Assembly: GCA_023424015.1 (NCBI GenBank) | Contig: JAFAEM010000031.1 | Location: 1 to 64,000, forward strand | DNA: 64,000 nt | Reading direction: 5' to 3' | DNA from: Bacteroidota bacterium | GTDB lineage: Bacteria > Bacteroidota > Bacteroidia > Chitinophagales > Chitinophagaceae | Translations under genes and position numbers: made by a program | Notes under the pieces: generated by a model | Told to the model about the DNA's origin: nothing | Databases searched by the model: none | Seen by the model: the letters and a program-made list of their open reading frames with translations, nothing else | Shown here: in pieces, positions 1-9,251 of the stretch | How positions within the stretch are numbered: position 1 is the first letter of the stretch | How the letters are laid out: each line of letters opens with the position of its first letter

Positions 1-70
1 ACTCACGACTCACGACTCACGACTCACGACTCTCTACTTCCGACTCACGACTCACTATTCCCGACTTCCC
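1..70. repeat. Heptad-register array (ACTCACG family)
   Basis: Ten consecutive 7-bp units fill the first 70 bases without a register slip. Five of the first seven units are exact ACTCACG copies and the rest are variants such as ACTCTCT, ACTTCCG, ACTCACT and ATTCCCG. The array continues beyond the left edge, so its full length and the gene it abuts are unknown. Related units occur between rpoB and rpoC and upstream of the glycosyltransferase gene at 14518. Confidence 0.85.
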
Positions 71-227
71 CGATTTGCTTTCATAAAATTAATTTCTATT
101 TTTACCCCCTTATAATCCAACCTCCCCACGCAAGTGGATGGCCGCAATCCCCTGTGCAAAGGCCAGATTTTCCGTAAAAATTTGTCGCAAAACTAAACAC
201 CGATCCGAACCCTGTAACCTGACTATT

Positions 228-875
228 ATGAGAAAACTCTCTGTTACACTCCTGCTATGCATACTGGCCACCACACTATTTGCACAGGTTCAAACCGCTT
301 TTTTCGCCGGACCGCAAATCAGTTCAGTGAAATACACCATTCAAAGCAAAAAACAGGAAGCCGGCAATAAATATGGTTTCCAGGCAGGCGCCATGGTAAA
401 GGTGCCATTTGAAAATAATCTCTATTTTGCCCCGGCAGTATTTTATAGTATGAAGGGATATAAAGTCGATCTCAGTCTGCCATCTTATCCGCCCGATACA
501 CTGGCAATTGACAACGATACACGTCTCCATACTTTTGAACTTGCACCACTCCTGCAATATGATTTTAGCAGTCGCCCGGATCATTTTTTTGTGAAACTGG
601 GACCCTCCCTGGATATCCAGCTTTTTGGCACAGAAAAGTTTAATCGCAGCAATCAGACAACGGTAGAACAGGATATGGTTTTCAGCTTTACCAGGTATGG
701 CCGTTTCGCTGCCAGCCTTATTATGCAACTGGGTTATGAAACGGGGACGGGGCTGATTATTTTTGCACAGTATAACCACGGGATGGGAAGTATGAATAAT
801 GCCGATTTCGGACCCCGGATCTGGCACCGGGCCTATGGGATTTCGCTGGGTAAGTACCTGAACCGTAAAAAATAA
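228..875 (+). CDS. Secreted outer-membrane beta-barrel (porin-like) protein
   Basis: A 215-residue protein with a clear signal peptide (MRKLSVTLLLCILATTLFAQ). I chose the start at 228 because the upstream in-frame extension to 138 is not signal-like, whereas this start gives a textbook signal ending in FAQ. The mature part alternates polar and hydrophobic residues in short strands and contains G-x-Q-A-G-like turns (YGFQAGAMVKVPF). It ends with the strand pattern of small outer-membrane barrels (outer membrane beta-barrel / PorT-like families, 8 strands). Ligand and role are unknown. It stands alone, followed by a 272-bp gap. The family call is by pattern only. Confidence 0.6.
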   Translation: MRKLSVTLLLCILATTLFAQVQTAFFAGPQISSVKYTIQSKKQEAGNKYGFQAGAMVKVPFENNLYFAPAVFYSMKGYKVDLSLPSYPPDTLAIDNDTRLHTFELAPLLQYDFSSRPDHFFVKLGPSLDIQLFGTEKFNRSNQTTVEQDMVFSFTRYGRFAASLIMQLGYETGTGLIIFAQYNHGMGSMNNADFGPRIWHRAYGISLGKYLNRKK

Positions 876-1147
876 TGGTTTACCCACAATTAAAAAGGTT
901 ATCCACATAATTTTGGAAGGGCCGATTTGGAAATCTCAGCTTTTGAAGTATCTTTATCCCCTATAGAAAATCACAGAAAGCGCCAAAGTTAATGCCCACC
1001 CCGGGCATTGTAATTGAACCGGTCTGAAACAATATCCCGCGCAAAGATCACCCTCCACCAATTATTCCCTGAAACTCCAGCAACTTTTAATCCTAAGACA
1101 AATTAGATTGTACAAAGTAATCGGATAAATAAAGACGCGTACCTAAT
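876..1147. other. Intergenic gap with DnaA-box-like nonamers
   Basis: No gene is visible. The gap holds TTATCCACA at 899-907, the bacterial DnaA-box consensus, and a one-mismatch relative TTACCCACA at 880-888. A further exact TTATCCACA lies just inside the next gene at 1193-1201. No dnaA, dnaN or other origin-linked gene is nearby, so an origin is not claimed. Confidence 0.3.
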
Positions 1148-3976
1148 ATGAAGCAGTTGTTTACCCTTTGCCTGGCATTTTTTACTTGTTACTTATCCAC
1201 AGCGCAGGTTATACTCACCGGCAACCCCATCGTCATCGAAAACTCATTGCCTGGAAACCATATTTCGGAATGGGGAGTACCTAATTTTCGCGACAATCGC
1301 ATCTCAGGCTTTAGTACAAAAATGAGCTTAAACAGCGGTGAAACGGTACGCTTTAAGATCAATGTACAGGGCGGCGCGAACTATTCATTAAGAATTTATC
1401 GTATCGGCTACTATGGTGGCAAAGGCGCCAGGCTGATGCACAACGCTGGTTTTTTATCCGGCACTGCACAACCGGAAGCCATGTATAACGAGGAAACAGG
1501 TATGATCGATTGCAGTAACTGGAGCGAATCCTATTCCTGGGCTATCCCCTCCAATGCGGTATCGGGTATGTATATTGCCCGTATTGAAAGAGTGAGTGGC
1601 GGTAGCAATCATATATTATTTATTGTACGCAACGATTCCCGCAACTCAGATCTTTACCTGCAATTACCCGATGCCAACTGGCAGGCCTACAACGCGTATG
1701 GCGGTGCCTCCTTATACGACGGCAACACTGCATACGAGGAAGGTCATGCGATCAAGGTTTCCTATAACCGGCCTATGTTTCCATATAATGTATTGTTCAA
1801 TACAGATGGCCGTGGCGCCGACTGGTATATGAACGCGGAATACCCCATGATCCGCTGGCTGGAACGCAATGGTTACGACGTGACCTACACCAGCTGCAAT
1901 GACGTAGCACGCAATGGTTACAAGCTTTTAAACCATAAAGTATTTATCTCTATCGGCCACGACGAATACTGGTCGAAAAGCATGCGCGACAACGTAGAAG
2001 CTGCACGCGACGCAGGTGTTCACCTGGCCTTTTTCAGTGGCAATGAAGTGTACTGGAAAACCAGGTGGGAAGAAACTGTGGATGGAGAGGATCGCGTACT
2101 GGTTTGCTATAAAGAAGGTACCCTGGCCAATGGCGCCCTGGGCGAACGCACTTGTGGCTATAAATGTGATGAAACTTCATCAGAATGGACCGGGCTTTGG
2201 AGAACAGGTGAAAACTATGATGGCGGCAAACCTGAAAACAGCCTGACCGGGCAGATCAGCTGGACAGAAGCCCCGCAGGATGGCTCCATTAAAGTACCCG
2301 CATATTATAAAAAACATCGCTTCTGGCGCCATACCACCATTCCCGATATGGAAGATGGGCAGACCACTACACTCGGCTCAGCCACCCTCGGCTTTGAGTG
2401 GGATTTTGAGCAGGAACAGTTCAAGGACTATTACCCCAAAGGCCGGATGACGCTGTCAAGCACGACATATGGCCCGCTTACGCATAAACTTTCACTCTAT
2501 CGCCACCCCAGCGGTGCCCTTGTATTCGGTGCCGGTACCATCCAGTGGTCATGGGGGCTTGATGGTAATCACTGGGGCGGAGCACCAGAGACCAATAAGA
2601 ACATGCAGCAGGCAACGGTCAACCTTTTTGCCGATATGGGTGTGCAGCCTGCATCATTGCAGTCGAACCTGGTAGCAGCCAGCCCCTCCACCGATAATAT
2701 TGCACCTACTTCTATCATTTCATCTCCCTCCAGCGGGTCGGTTTTTGCAGCACGTGCGCCGGTAACGATCAGTGGTACTGCAACCGATGCGCAGGTAGTG
2801 GCCGGTGTGGAAGTATCGATCGACGGAGGAGTGACCTGGAATGTAGCCGAACTGGATAAACTGGATGGAACTGTATCCTGGACTTATACCTGGATCCCTT
2901 CAGAGCTTGGAACATTAAATGTAAAATGCAGGTCATTCGACGATACAGGTAATATGGAGATCCCCGGTACCGGTATATCAATCACAATCGGTAACCCCGG
3001 GTTCCCTTTTACGATCTTCGAGCCTACTTCGAAACCCCTGCTACATTTCTGGGACCCCGCGATCAATCTCGGAGTACGTTTCAAACCAAATATAAACGGC
3101 TATATCACCGGCGTTCGCTTCTACAAAGGACCCAACAATGACGGAACCCATATAGGCAACCTATGGTCAGGTGATGGACAGAAACTGGCCGAAGTGACCT
3201 TTACCAACGAAACAGCAGGCGGCTGGCAGGAAGCCCTGTTCTCAACCCCGGTACCAGTAGTAGCAGGAACGGTCTATACCGCATCGTATTATAGTCCCTC
3301 AGGTAATTTCTCGATCGACCCGCAGTTCTTCGCCACATCAGGGTATCCAGAAGGATCGCCCAGCATCTGGCCGGTACAGGCGCTGTCCAATCCCGATGGC
3401 GGTAATGGCGTGTATGCTTATAATAACGGGCCGGCATTCCCGAACTCGGTTTACAACCCTGCTAATTATTTTGTAGATATTGTTTTCACCAATACACTGG
3501 CAGCACCGGCTTCAATGAGTGGATCGGTGACCCTGCAGGGAAGACCTGCTGCGCCCAATGCCAGCTGGCAGGTACCGCTGACCGTTGAATTCTTTGAGCC
3601 AGGTAATAATACAACGCCCGCACATTCATTCAACGTTAATACCGATCAAAACGGTAACTTTACGATAGATGATGTACCCCTGGGAACTTTCACGATCACG
3701 GTTAAAAATCCACATACCTTAAAGAGAGTAAAAGCTGCACAGAATATTGTTGCAGGCAATAACTCGTTTGACTTTGGGACATTATTGGAAGGTGACGCAA
3801 ACAATAATAATACAGTAAACCTGTTTGACTTTTCAATATTGCTGGGCACATACAATAAATCCACCGTTAATCCGGGATTTGATGCACGTGCCGACTTCAA
3901 CAATAATGGAACCATCAACCTTTTCGATTTTTCACTTTTATTGGGCACATACAACCAGGCCGGTGAAACACCATAA
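1148..3976 (+). CDS. Secreted N,N-dimethylformamidase-like protein with DUF4082 and C-terminal dockerin
   Basis: A 942-residue exported protein; the signal peptide ends at about residue 19 (TAQ). Residues ~30-500 match the large-subunit C-terminal domain family of N,N-dimethylformamidase, including the GHDEYW motif at 270-275 and a later GNEVYW. The substrate in this family is not safely predicted. An Ig-like domain follows (~520-615), then a DUF4082 domain (~621-780). Next comes a beta-rich module (~788-880) shared with the protein at 6145. The protein ends in a two-repeat dockerin (~881-938): both repeats keep D-x-N-x-N-x-T-x-N-x-x-D calcium-loop spacing followed by F-S-x-L-L-G-T-Y. There is no T9SS sorting domain. 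It is followed 33 bp later by the cohesin protein, suggesting co-transcription and direct partnership. Confidence 0.82.
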   Translation: MKQLFTLCLAFFTCYLSTAQVILTGNPIVIENSLPGNHISEWGVPNFRDNRISGFSTKMSLNSGETVRFKINVQGGANYSLRIYRIGYYGGKGARLMHNAGFLSGTAQPEAMYNEETGMIDCSNWSESYSWAIPSNAVSGMYIARIERVSGGSNHILFIVRNDSRNSDLYLQLPDANWQAYNAYGGASLYDGNTAYEEGHAIKVSYNRPMFPYNVLFNTDGRGADWYMNAEYPMIRWLERNGYDVTYTSCNDVARNGYKLLNHKVFISIGHDEYWSKSMRDNVEAARDAGVHLAFFSGNEVYWKTRWEETVDGEDRVLVCYKEGTLANGALGERTCGYKCDETSSEWTGLWRTGENYDGGKPENSLTGQISWTEAPQDGSIKVPAYYKKHRFWRHTTIPDMEDGQTTTLGSATLGFEWDFEQEQFKDYYPKGRMTLSSTTYGPLTHKLSLYRHPSGALVFGAGTIQWSWGLDGNHWGGAPETNKNMQQATVNLFADMGVQPASLQSNLVAASPSTDNIAPTSIISSPSSGSVFAARAPVTISGTATDAQVVAGVEVSIDGGVTWNVAELDKLDGTVSWTYTWIPSELGTLNVKCRSFDDTGNMEIPGTGISITIGNPGFPFTIFEPTSKPLLHFWDPAINLGVRFKPNINGYITGVRFYKGPNNDGTHIGNLWSGDGQKLAEVTFTNETAGGWQEALFSTPVPVVAGTVYTASYYSPSGNFSIDPQFFATSGYPEGSPSIWPVQALSNPDGGNGVYAYNNGPAFPNSVYNPANYFVDIVFTNTLAAPASMSGSVTLQGRPAAPNASWQVPLTVEFFEPGNNTTPAHSFNVNTDQNGNFTIDDVPLGTFTITVKNPHTLKRVKAAQNIVAGNNSFDFGTLLEGDANNNNTVNLFDFSILLGTYNKSTVNPGFDARADFNNNGTINLFDFSLLLGTYNQAGETP

Positions 3977-4009
3977 GTTCATTTGATTAATAATTAAACC
4001 TTCTAACAC

Positions 4010-5860
4010 ATGATACCGACTTCGATGTTTAAATGGTCTACATCTGGATCATCACTGTCAAAGAAACTCTGGCTTGCTGCCGTGGTGTTTGTCCTGACCC
4101 TCGCAAAAGCAGATGCGCAACATGTAAATATTGAATTCAACCAGCCGACCATAAATGCGACTCCCGGAAGTAATTTCCAGGTTATCGTGCGGGCAGATTT
4201 TCTAACTTCTGACCCGCTGAATGCAATCGAAACGCATTTTACGTTCGACGTGACAAAGCTCCAGGTGACAGCGATCACGAACCTGTCAACAGGTATTATA
4301 CCCTTTATTGTTATTTCGCCTTCATTCAATAATGCCGCGGGTACAGTTGATTTTGCTGCAGGTACAACGGGTCCATTCCCTACTGCAGATTTTAACCTTT
4401 ATTCCGTCGATTTCACCGTTCTGCCCGGTGCAACCTCTGGTTCTACACCTTTGACATTTAATTCGGCATCAACCCTGGCAGCGGGGCCTGGTGGTGTAGA
4501 TATCCTTAACACCATCATTAATTCCAACGTTATCATTACTGCGGTGGGATGTACAACACCAACAGCTACCATCAGCGCTCCCGGTGGTACCACTACCTGT
4601 AATAGTCAAACCTTTAACCTGATTCTCGCATCTGCAACCGGTACAAGTCCGTTTGATGTAACCATCGATGGCCCAAACGGCAGCGCCACCTATAACGACA
4701 TCACGGTTGGCTCACCGATCACATCATTCGTTCCACCGACGCTGAATATTTTTGCTACTCCCTCACCTGTTACCTACACCGACAATGTATATACTTTAGG
4801 TATAAGGTTTACCAGTTCTGTATCAGGGTTTGTAAGAGGAGTTCGTTTTTACGGTGCGGAAGAGGGTTCAGCAGCACCTGGAAACTATACCGGCCAATTG
4901 TGGACCGATGGAGGCACCCTGCTCACAAGCGGTGTATTCACCGGAGTAACCACGGAAGCCTGGAATGAACTTATATTTCCCCAGCCAATCCTGATTACAC
5001 CGGGCACTACATATGTGGCATCTTACCATACCGGTAGTTATCCTGCTTATGCCAGTACACCCAATGGACTCGTGGGAGCAGTTACCAACGGACCGCTGAC
5101 AGCCCTCGCCGGTGGAGGGGTTTTTAACCAGAGCGGTACGCCTACGTTTCCCACCCAGACTGTTCAAGGCAATTATTGGGTTGATGTACTTTTTTCACCG
5201 AATCAATACAGCTTTGACCTGACCGGGGTTACCGATGCCAATGGCTGCGTGAATACGGGTGCATTGCAAACCCTCTCGATCACTTCGGTTGATTGTGCAA
5301 CATTGCCCGTGAGCCTGCTGGGTCTTTCTGCTACTCCCAAAGACAATTCGGTGGTACTGAAATGGTCCACCGCTTCTGAGATCAATAACAAGGGCTTTGA
5401 GGTACAACGTAAAACAGAAACCGGCGACTGGGTTGCCATCGGTTTTGTACAGGGCTCCGGCTCCAGCCAGAGCACACACTATTACGATTATACCGATAAT
5501 AATCTCCAGCCCAACCGTTACTATTATCGTTTGAAACAGGTAGATATCGATGGCAGGTTTGAATATTCACCGGTTGTATCGGCCGTTATCGGCAGCGCTG
5601 AAAAATTCAGCCTCGAACAAAACTACCCCAACCCATTCCGCAGTGAGACCGTGATTAGATTTACACTCCCCGGCAAAACCAATGTGAAATTGTCGCTTTA
5701 TGATATACAGGGCAGGCTGGTGAGGACCCTTGTGAATGGTTCCAGGGATAAAGGTACCCATGCGGTAACAGTAAATTCGACAACCCTTACCAGCGGGCTT
5801 TATTATTACAAGCTCGAATCTGAAAACTTTTCGGCTGTGAAGAAGATGACCATTCAATAA
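4010..5860 (+). CDS. Cohesin-domain surface protein with T9SS sorting domain
   Basis: A 616-residue exported protein. The signal peptide ends near residue 36 (ADAQ); an alternative start five residues in gives the same signal. Residues ~38-177 read as a cohesin: a PGSNFQVIVRA strand, the FTFDVTKLQV strand, GTVDFAAG, and the LYSVDFTVLPGATSG segment typical of the family. A SprB-like Ig segment begins near 180. A DUF4082 domain (~244-396) interrupts it, and its end resumes at ~399-431 (GVTDANGC). A fibronectin-III-like domain (~432-525) and a type A T9SS sorting domain (~531-616; NYPNPF, GLYYYKLESE) finish the protein. A cohesin with a surface-sorting signal, between two dockerin proteins, suggests a cell-surface docking protein. 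Cohesin assignment is by motif reading, not by profile search. Confidence 0.8.
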   Translation: MIPTSMFKWSTSGSSLSKKLWLAAVVFVLTLAKADAQHVNIEFNQPTINATPGSNFQVIVRADFLTSDPLNAIETHFTFDVTKLQVTAITNLSTGIIPFIVISPSFNNAAGTVDFAAGTTGPFPTADFNLYSVDFTVLPGATSGSTPLTFNSASTLAAGPGGVDILNTIINSNVIITAVGCTTPTATISAPGGTTTCNSQTFNLILASATGTSPFDVTIDGPNGSATYNDITVGSPITSFVPPTLNIFATPSPVTYTDNVYTLGIRFTSSVSGFVRGVRFYGAEEGSAAPGNYTGQLWTDGGTLLTSGVFTGVTTEAWNELIFPQPILITPGTTYVASYHTGSYPAYASTPNGLVGAVTNGPLTALAGGGVFNQSGTPTFPTQTVQGNYWVDVLFSPNQYSFDLTGVTDANGCVNTGALQTLSITSVDCATLPVSLLGLSATPKDNSVVLKWSTASEINNKGFEVQRKTETGDWVAIGFVQGSGSSQSTHYYDYTDNNLQPNRYYYRLKQVDIDGRFEYSPVVSAVIGSAEKFSLEQNYPNPFRSETVIRFTLPGKTNVKLSLYDIQGRLVRTLVNGSRDKGTHAVTVNSTTLTSGLYYYKLESENFSAVKKMTIQ

Positions 5861-6144
5861 ATAACCTGTCAGCAGTTGGAGTTCACCGTTTTGGAATTAA
5901 TTCCCGGGCAGTGAACTTCCGGGTTTATGAAAGTGTGACTTTTAATATCTTTGGATACTTCCTCTTTATCCAGTACCGTTGAATACCCCTTCTACTATTC
6001 TATAAAATCTCCGGCCGGTTCATACAAGCACTGTTGTATCGCTACAGGCCAAATACCAGGTTAAGATTAAGGTTAAGGCAAATTCTGAGTCAGCATAACA
6101 TTTCATAAGAATGAAATGCCGTAGGACCATTAAATACTATCGTA

Positions 6145-8874
6145 ATGAAATCATTATTTCTCATACCCTGTCTGTGCCTGTTGAGCGGCATCCTGTATGC
6201 CCAGACTTTTGCTGATCCGAATTTTGCTGCGATCCCTATCAGCTCGGGCTGGGACCAGCCGGTGGGCGCGGCTTTCAATAGCACGGGCCAGCAATTATTT
6301 GTGTGGGAAAGAGGCGGAAAGGTCTTTGTGTGCAACCGAAATGGCAGCGGTAATTATATCAAACAAACACAGCCCGTATTGGATATCAGCCCCGAAGTAG
6401 GTGACTGGAATGCGCATGGCATGCTGGGTTTTGCCCTGGATCCAAATTTCGAAAGTAATGGACTGATCTATGTGATGTATGTTGTCAATCGTAACCACTT
6501 ACTTCATTTTGGCACCCCTCAATACAATCCCAATGCGCCTGATGGCAATATGGCTACAATAGGTCGGATCACCCGCTACAAAACGATCACAAGCGGCAGC
6601 GACCTGGTAACCGATTACAATACACGTTTTGTTTTATTGGGGGAAACCAAATCAACCGGTATGCCGATCCTGCACGACTCGCATGGTGTAGGGTCCCTGG
6701 TATTTGCCGCCGATGGTACACTCCTGGCTTCTATTGGTGATGCAGCCAGCTATGAAGGCAACGATGCGGGCAGTTACCCCGGTACCTATTGGCAGGATGC
6801 GCTTGCAGATGGCATCATCCGACCGGAAGAGAATGTAGGCGCTTTTCGTTCACAACTGGTAAATAGCATGAGCGGTAAAATTCTGCGCATCAGCCCGCAG
6901 ACCGGCGACGGCATCCCCAGCAACCCGTTTTATGATCCTGCTGCGCCGCGCGCGCCTAAATCAAGGGTTTGGGCCCTGGGTGTACGCAACGCATTCCGCT
7001 TCTCTATCAAACCAGGTTCCGGTTCAAATGATCCTGCAGCGGGTGATGTGGGAGAAATATTTTATGGTGATGTAGGTTTCTCCAGCTGGGAAGAACTCAG
7101 CGTAGTTACACAAGGTGGGCAAAACATGGGATGGCCGATCTATGAAGGAAATGAATACACACTTGCTCCTGATGGCGTAGGCCCCCGGTATGTGGATCTG
7201 AATGTAGAAAATAAAGACGAACCCAACCCACTCTATAATGGCGGTAGTTGCAACCAGCAATATTTCTTGTTCAAGCAACTGATCCGTAACGCGAACCCCA
7301 ATCAGGATAAAGCTGTTTATAATCCCTGCAATCCTTCGGAACTGATTGGAAGCGGCAACCGTTATTATCATAAACGCCCATCACTCGAATGGTCACACGC
7401 ACACAAATGGGCCAGGGTGCCGATCTTCAATGGCAACGACCCCGATGTGGCAATGATCGGATCTGTAGAATCTGGCGTACCGGGTGTACCCTTCCCCGGC
7501 AGTTGCGCCGTGGGTGGTGTATGGTACGATGGTACTACCTACCCTTCTGAATACAAAAACTCATTCTTTACTGGTGATTATGCCGGCAACCCCGCTCCAC
7601 CCGTATTTGTGAGCGCCTGGGTAAAAAGACTCAAGTTTGATTATACCGACCATGTGGTTCAGGTTGAGAACTTCGCTTCTGATTTTAATGAACTGGTTTG
7701 TATTGCGACCAATCCCATTGATGGCAGCATCGTTACTGTAGAACTCGCTTTATCCAATGGCGTAAAGCAAATTGTTTATGGCGGTAACCAGCCTCCTGTG
7801 GCAAAACCGACAGCCGATAAGATCTATGGTCCTTCACCGTTGACGGTTAATTTCAACGGCAGTGGTTCCTTTGATCCTACACAGGGTGGCAGCATCGTGT
7901 CTTATTCATGGGATTTTGATGGCGCCACACCGGCAACAAGCAACGTGGCGAATCCCGGCAATATCCAGTTTACCAGCGCACCAGGCGTTCCAAAAAAATA
8001 TGTAGTCACACTCACCGTTACCGACAATGGTGGCGCCACACATCTGGACAGCATTATTATTTCGGTCAATAACACGCCGCCGGTAGTAAACATTACCAGC
8101 CCGGATATCACGACATATGATCCCGGCCCTGATAATATTAACCTGGATTGTATTGCGGAGGTAACTGATGCAGAACATGGACCCGGACAGTTAAAATATG
8201 AGTGGCAGACTACATTAAAACATAATTCGCACGAGCACCGTGAGGCGATCAAGAATGAAGTCAATAGCAGTACAACTATTCAAAGGATCGGGTTTATTGG
8301 CTCAGATATTTACTACTGGCTGGTAGAACTTACCGTAACGGATGAAGCAGGTCTGTCAACAACTGATGCGGTTGAGATCCATCCTAACCTGGGTGGTGCA
8401 CAGGCAACTTTAAATGGCTCGATCACGCTGGAAGGCCGCCCGGTTGCGCCTAATGCACAATGGCAGATACCACTGGTCGTTGATTTTTATTCAGCAAGTA
8501 ATTTGAGTACACCTGCATTTACCCGCAATGTGACGACAACAAATAATGGAAGCTTTACTATAACCAATATACCAACAGGAATGTACAAGGTAGCTGTAAA
8601 GAATATCCATACGCTGCGAAAAGTAAGTGGCCTGGAAAGCTTTAGTGGTGGCCAGACCAAGTCCATGAACTTCGGCACATTAAAAGAAGGTGATTCAAAT
8701 AATAACAACTCCGTCAATCTATTTGATTTCTCATTGATGTTGGATACGTACAACAAATCAACCGGCAATACCGGGTTTGATGCCCGATGCGATTTCAACG
8801 GTGATGGAATTGTGAATCTTTTTGACTTTTCGCTTTTGTTGGGAAGCTATAATACTTCGGGTGAGAACCCATAA
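6145..8874 (+). CDS. Secreted glucose/sorbosone dehydrogenase-like protein with PKD and C-terminal dockerin
   Basis: A 909-residue protein with signal peptide MKSLFLIPCLCLLSGILYAQ. Residues ~25-545 resemble the PQQ-dependent glucose/sorbosone dehydrogenase propeller family: GWDQPVGAAF, AHGMLGFALDPNF, a HDSHGVGSLVF histidine segment and LGVRNAFRFS. The oxidised substrate is unknown. A PKD domain (~550-645; YSWDFDG) and another Ig-like domain (~646-750) follow. A module at ~757-847 closely resembles that in the protein at 1148. The last ~58 residues form a dockerin with two D-x-N-x-[ND]-x-x-x-N-x-x-D loops; the second, DFNGDGIVNLFD, is almost canonical. There is no T9SS sorting domain. The same dockerin face (NLFDFS) in both enzymes suggests one cohesin partner. 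Confidence 0.84.
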   Translation: MKSLFLIPCLCLLSGILYAQTFADPNFAAIPISSGWDQPVGAAFNSTGQQLFVWERGGKVFVCNRNGSGNYIKQTQPVLDISPEVGDWNAHGMLGFALDPNFESNGLIYVMYVVNRNHLLHFGTPQYNPNAPDGNMATIGRITRYKTITSGSDLVTDYNTRFVLLGETKSTGMPILHDSHGVGSLVFAADGTLLASIGDAASYEGNDAGSYPGTYWQDALADGIIRPEENVGAFRSQLVNSMSGKILRISPQTGDGIPSNPFYDPAAPRAPKSRVWALGVRNAFRFSIKPGSGSNDPAAGDVGEIFYGDVGFSSWEELSVVTQGGQNMGWPIYEGNEYTLAPDGVGPRYVDLNVENKDEPNPLYNGGSCNQQYFLFKQLIRNANPNQDKAVYNPCNPSELIGSGNRYYHKRPSLEWSHAHKWARVPIFNGNDPDVAMIGSVESGVPGVPFPGSCAVGGVWYDGTTYPSEYKNSFFTGDYAGNPAPPVFVSAWVKRLKFDYTDHVVQVENFASDFNELVCIATNPIDGSIVTVELALSNGVKQIVYGGNQPPVAKPTADKIYGPSPLTVNFNGSGSFDPTQGGSIVSYSWDFDGATPATSNVANPGNIQFTSAPGVPKKYVVTLTVTDNGGATHLDSIIISVNNTPPVVNITSPDITTYDPGPDNINLDCIAEVTDAEHGPGQLKYEWQTTLKHNSHEHREAIKNEVNSSTTIQRIGFIGSDIYYWLVELTVTDEAGLSTTDAVEIHPNLGGAQATLNGSITLEGRPVAPNAQWQIPLVVDFYSASNLSTPAFTRNVTTTNNGSFTITNIPTGMYKVAVKNIHTLRKVSGLESFSGGQTKSMNFGTLKEGDSNNNNSVNLFDFSLMLDTYNKSTGNTGFDARCDFNGDGIVNLFDFSLLLGSYNTSGENP

Positions 8875-8898
8875 ACAAATTCCCGAAACATAAATTAA

Positions 8899-8933
8899 AA
8901 AAAGGTCGTTCTTCCAGGACGACCTTTTTTGTT
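8899..8933 (+). terminator. Rho-independent terminator after the dockerin gene cluster
   Basis: An inverted repeat around GGTCGT...ACGACC is followed by TTTTTT and preceded by an A run. It closes the 1148-8874 gene group. The rest of the 8875-9251 gap is AT-rich and holds nothing I can assign with confidence. Confidence 0.85.
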
Positions 8934-9251
8934 TTACACTTTCAGCAATTCAAAATTGAAATCTTTTGACATTGTTGTTTACCAATAATAAGTAATGCAG
9001 ATTCCTGCCGGTATAAATTTTCATTTTAAACTTGTTTTTAATTCAATTCGTCCGAGATAATACACAATTAATTCCCTCTTTCATGCTGTTTGATCATCCT
9101 GTAATTTCAAAAAAAAACTTCCCTATTAGTTTCGTGTCATCAATCAACCGGGTTCACCGCCGGACTTCACTTAGTGCCGTACCTGCATCCTGTTGATACA
9201 TGTTTGCACCGCAAACTTGCAATCAAAATCATTAACCAACCTTAAACCTGT

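Noticed and set aside
1..70. CRISPR-like array
   Set aside because: Units are contiguous 7-mers without spacers; no cas genes in the window. The same reasoning excludes the other register arrays.
876..1147. Replication origin
   Set aside because: DnaA-box-like sites are present but no origin-linked genes, AT-rich unwinding region or clear further box cluster.
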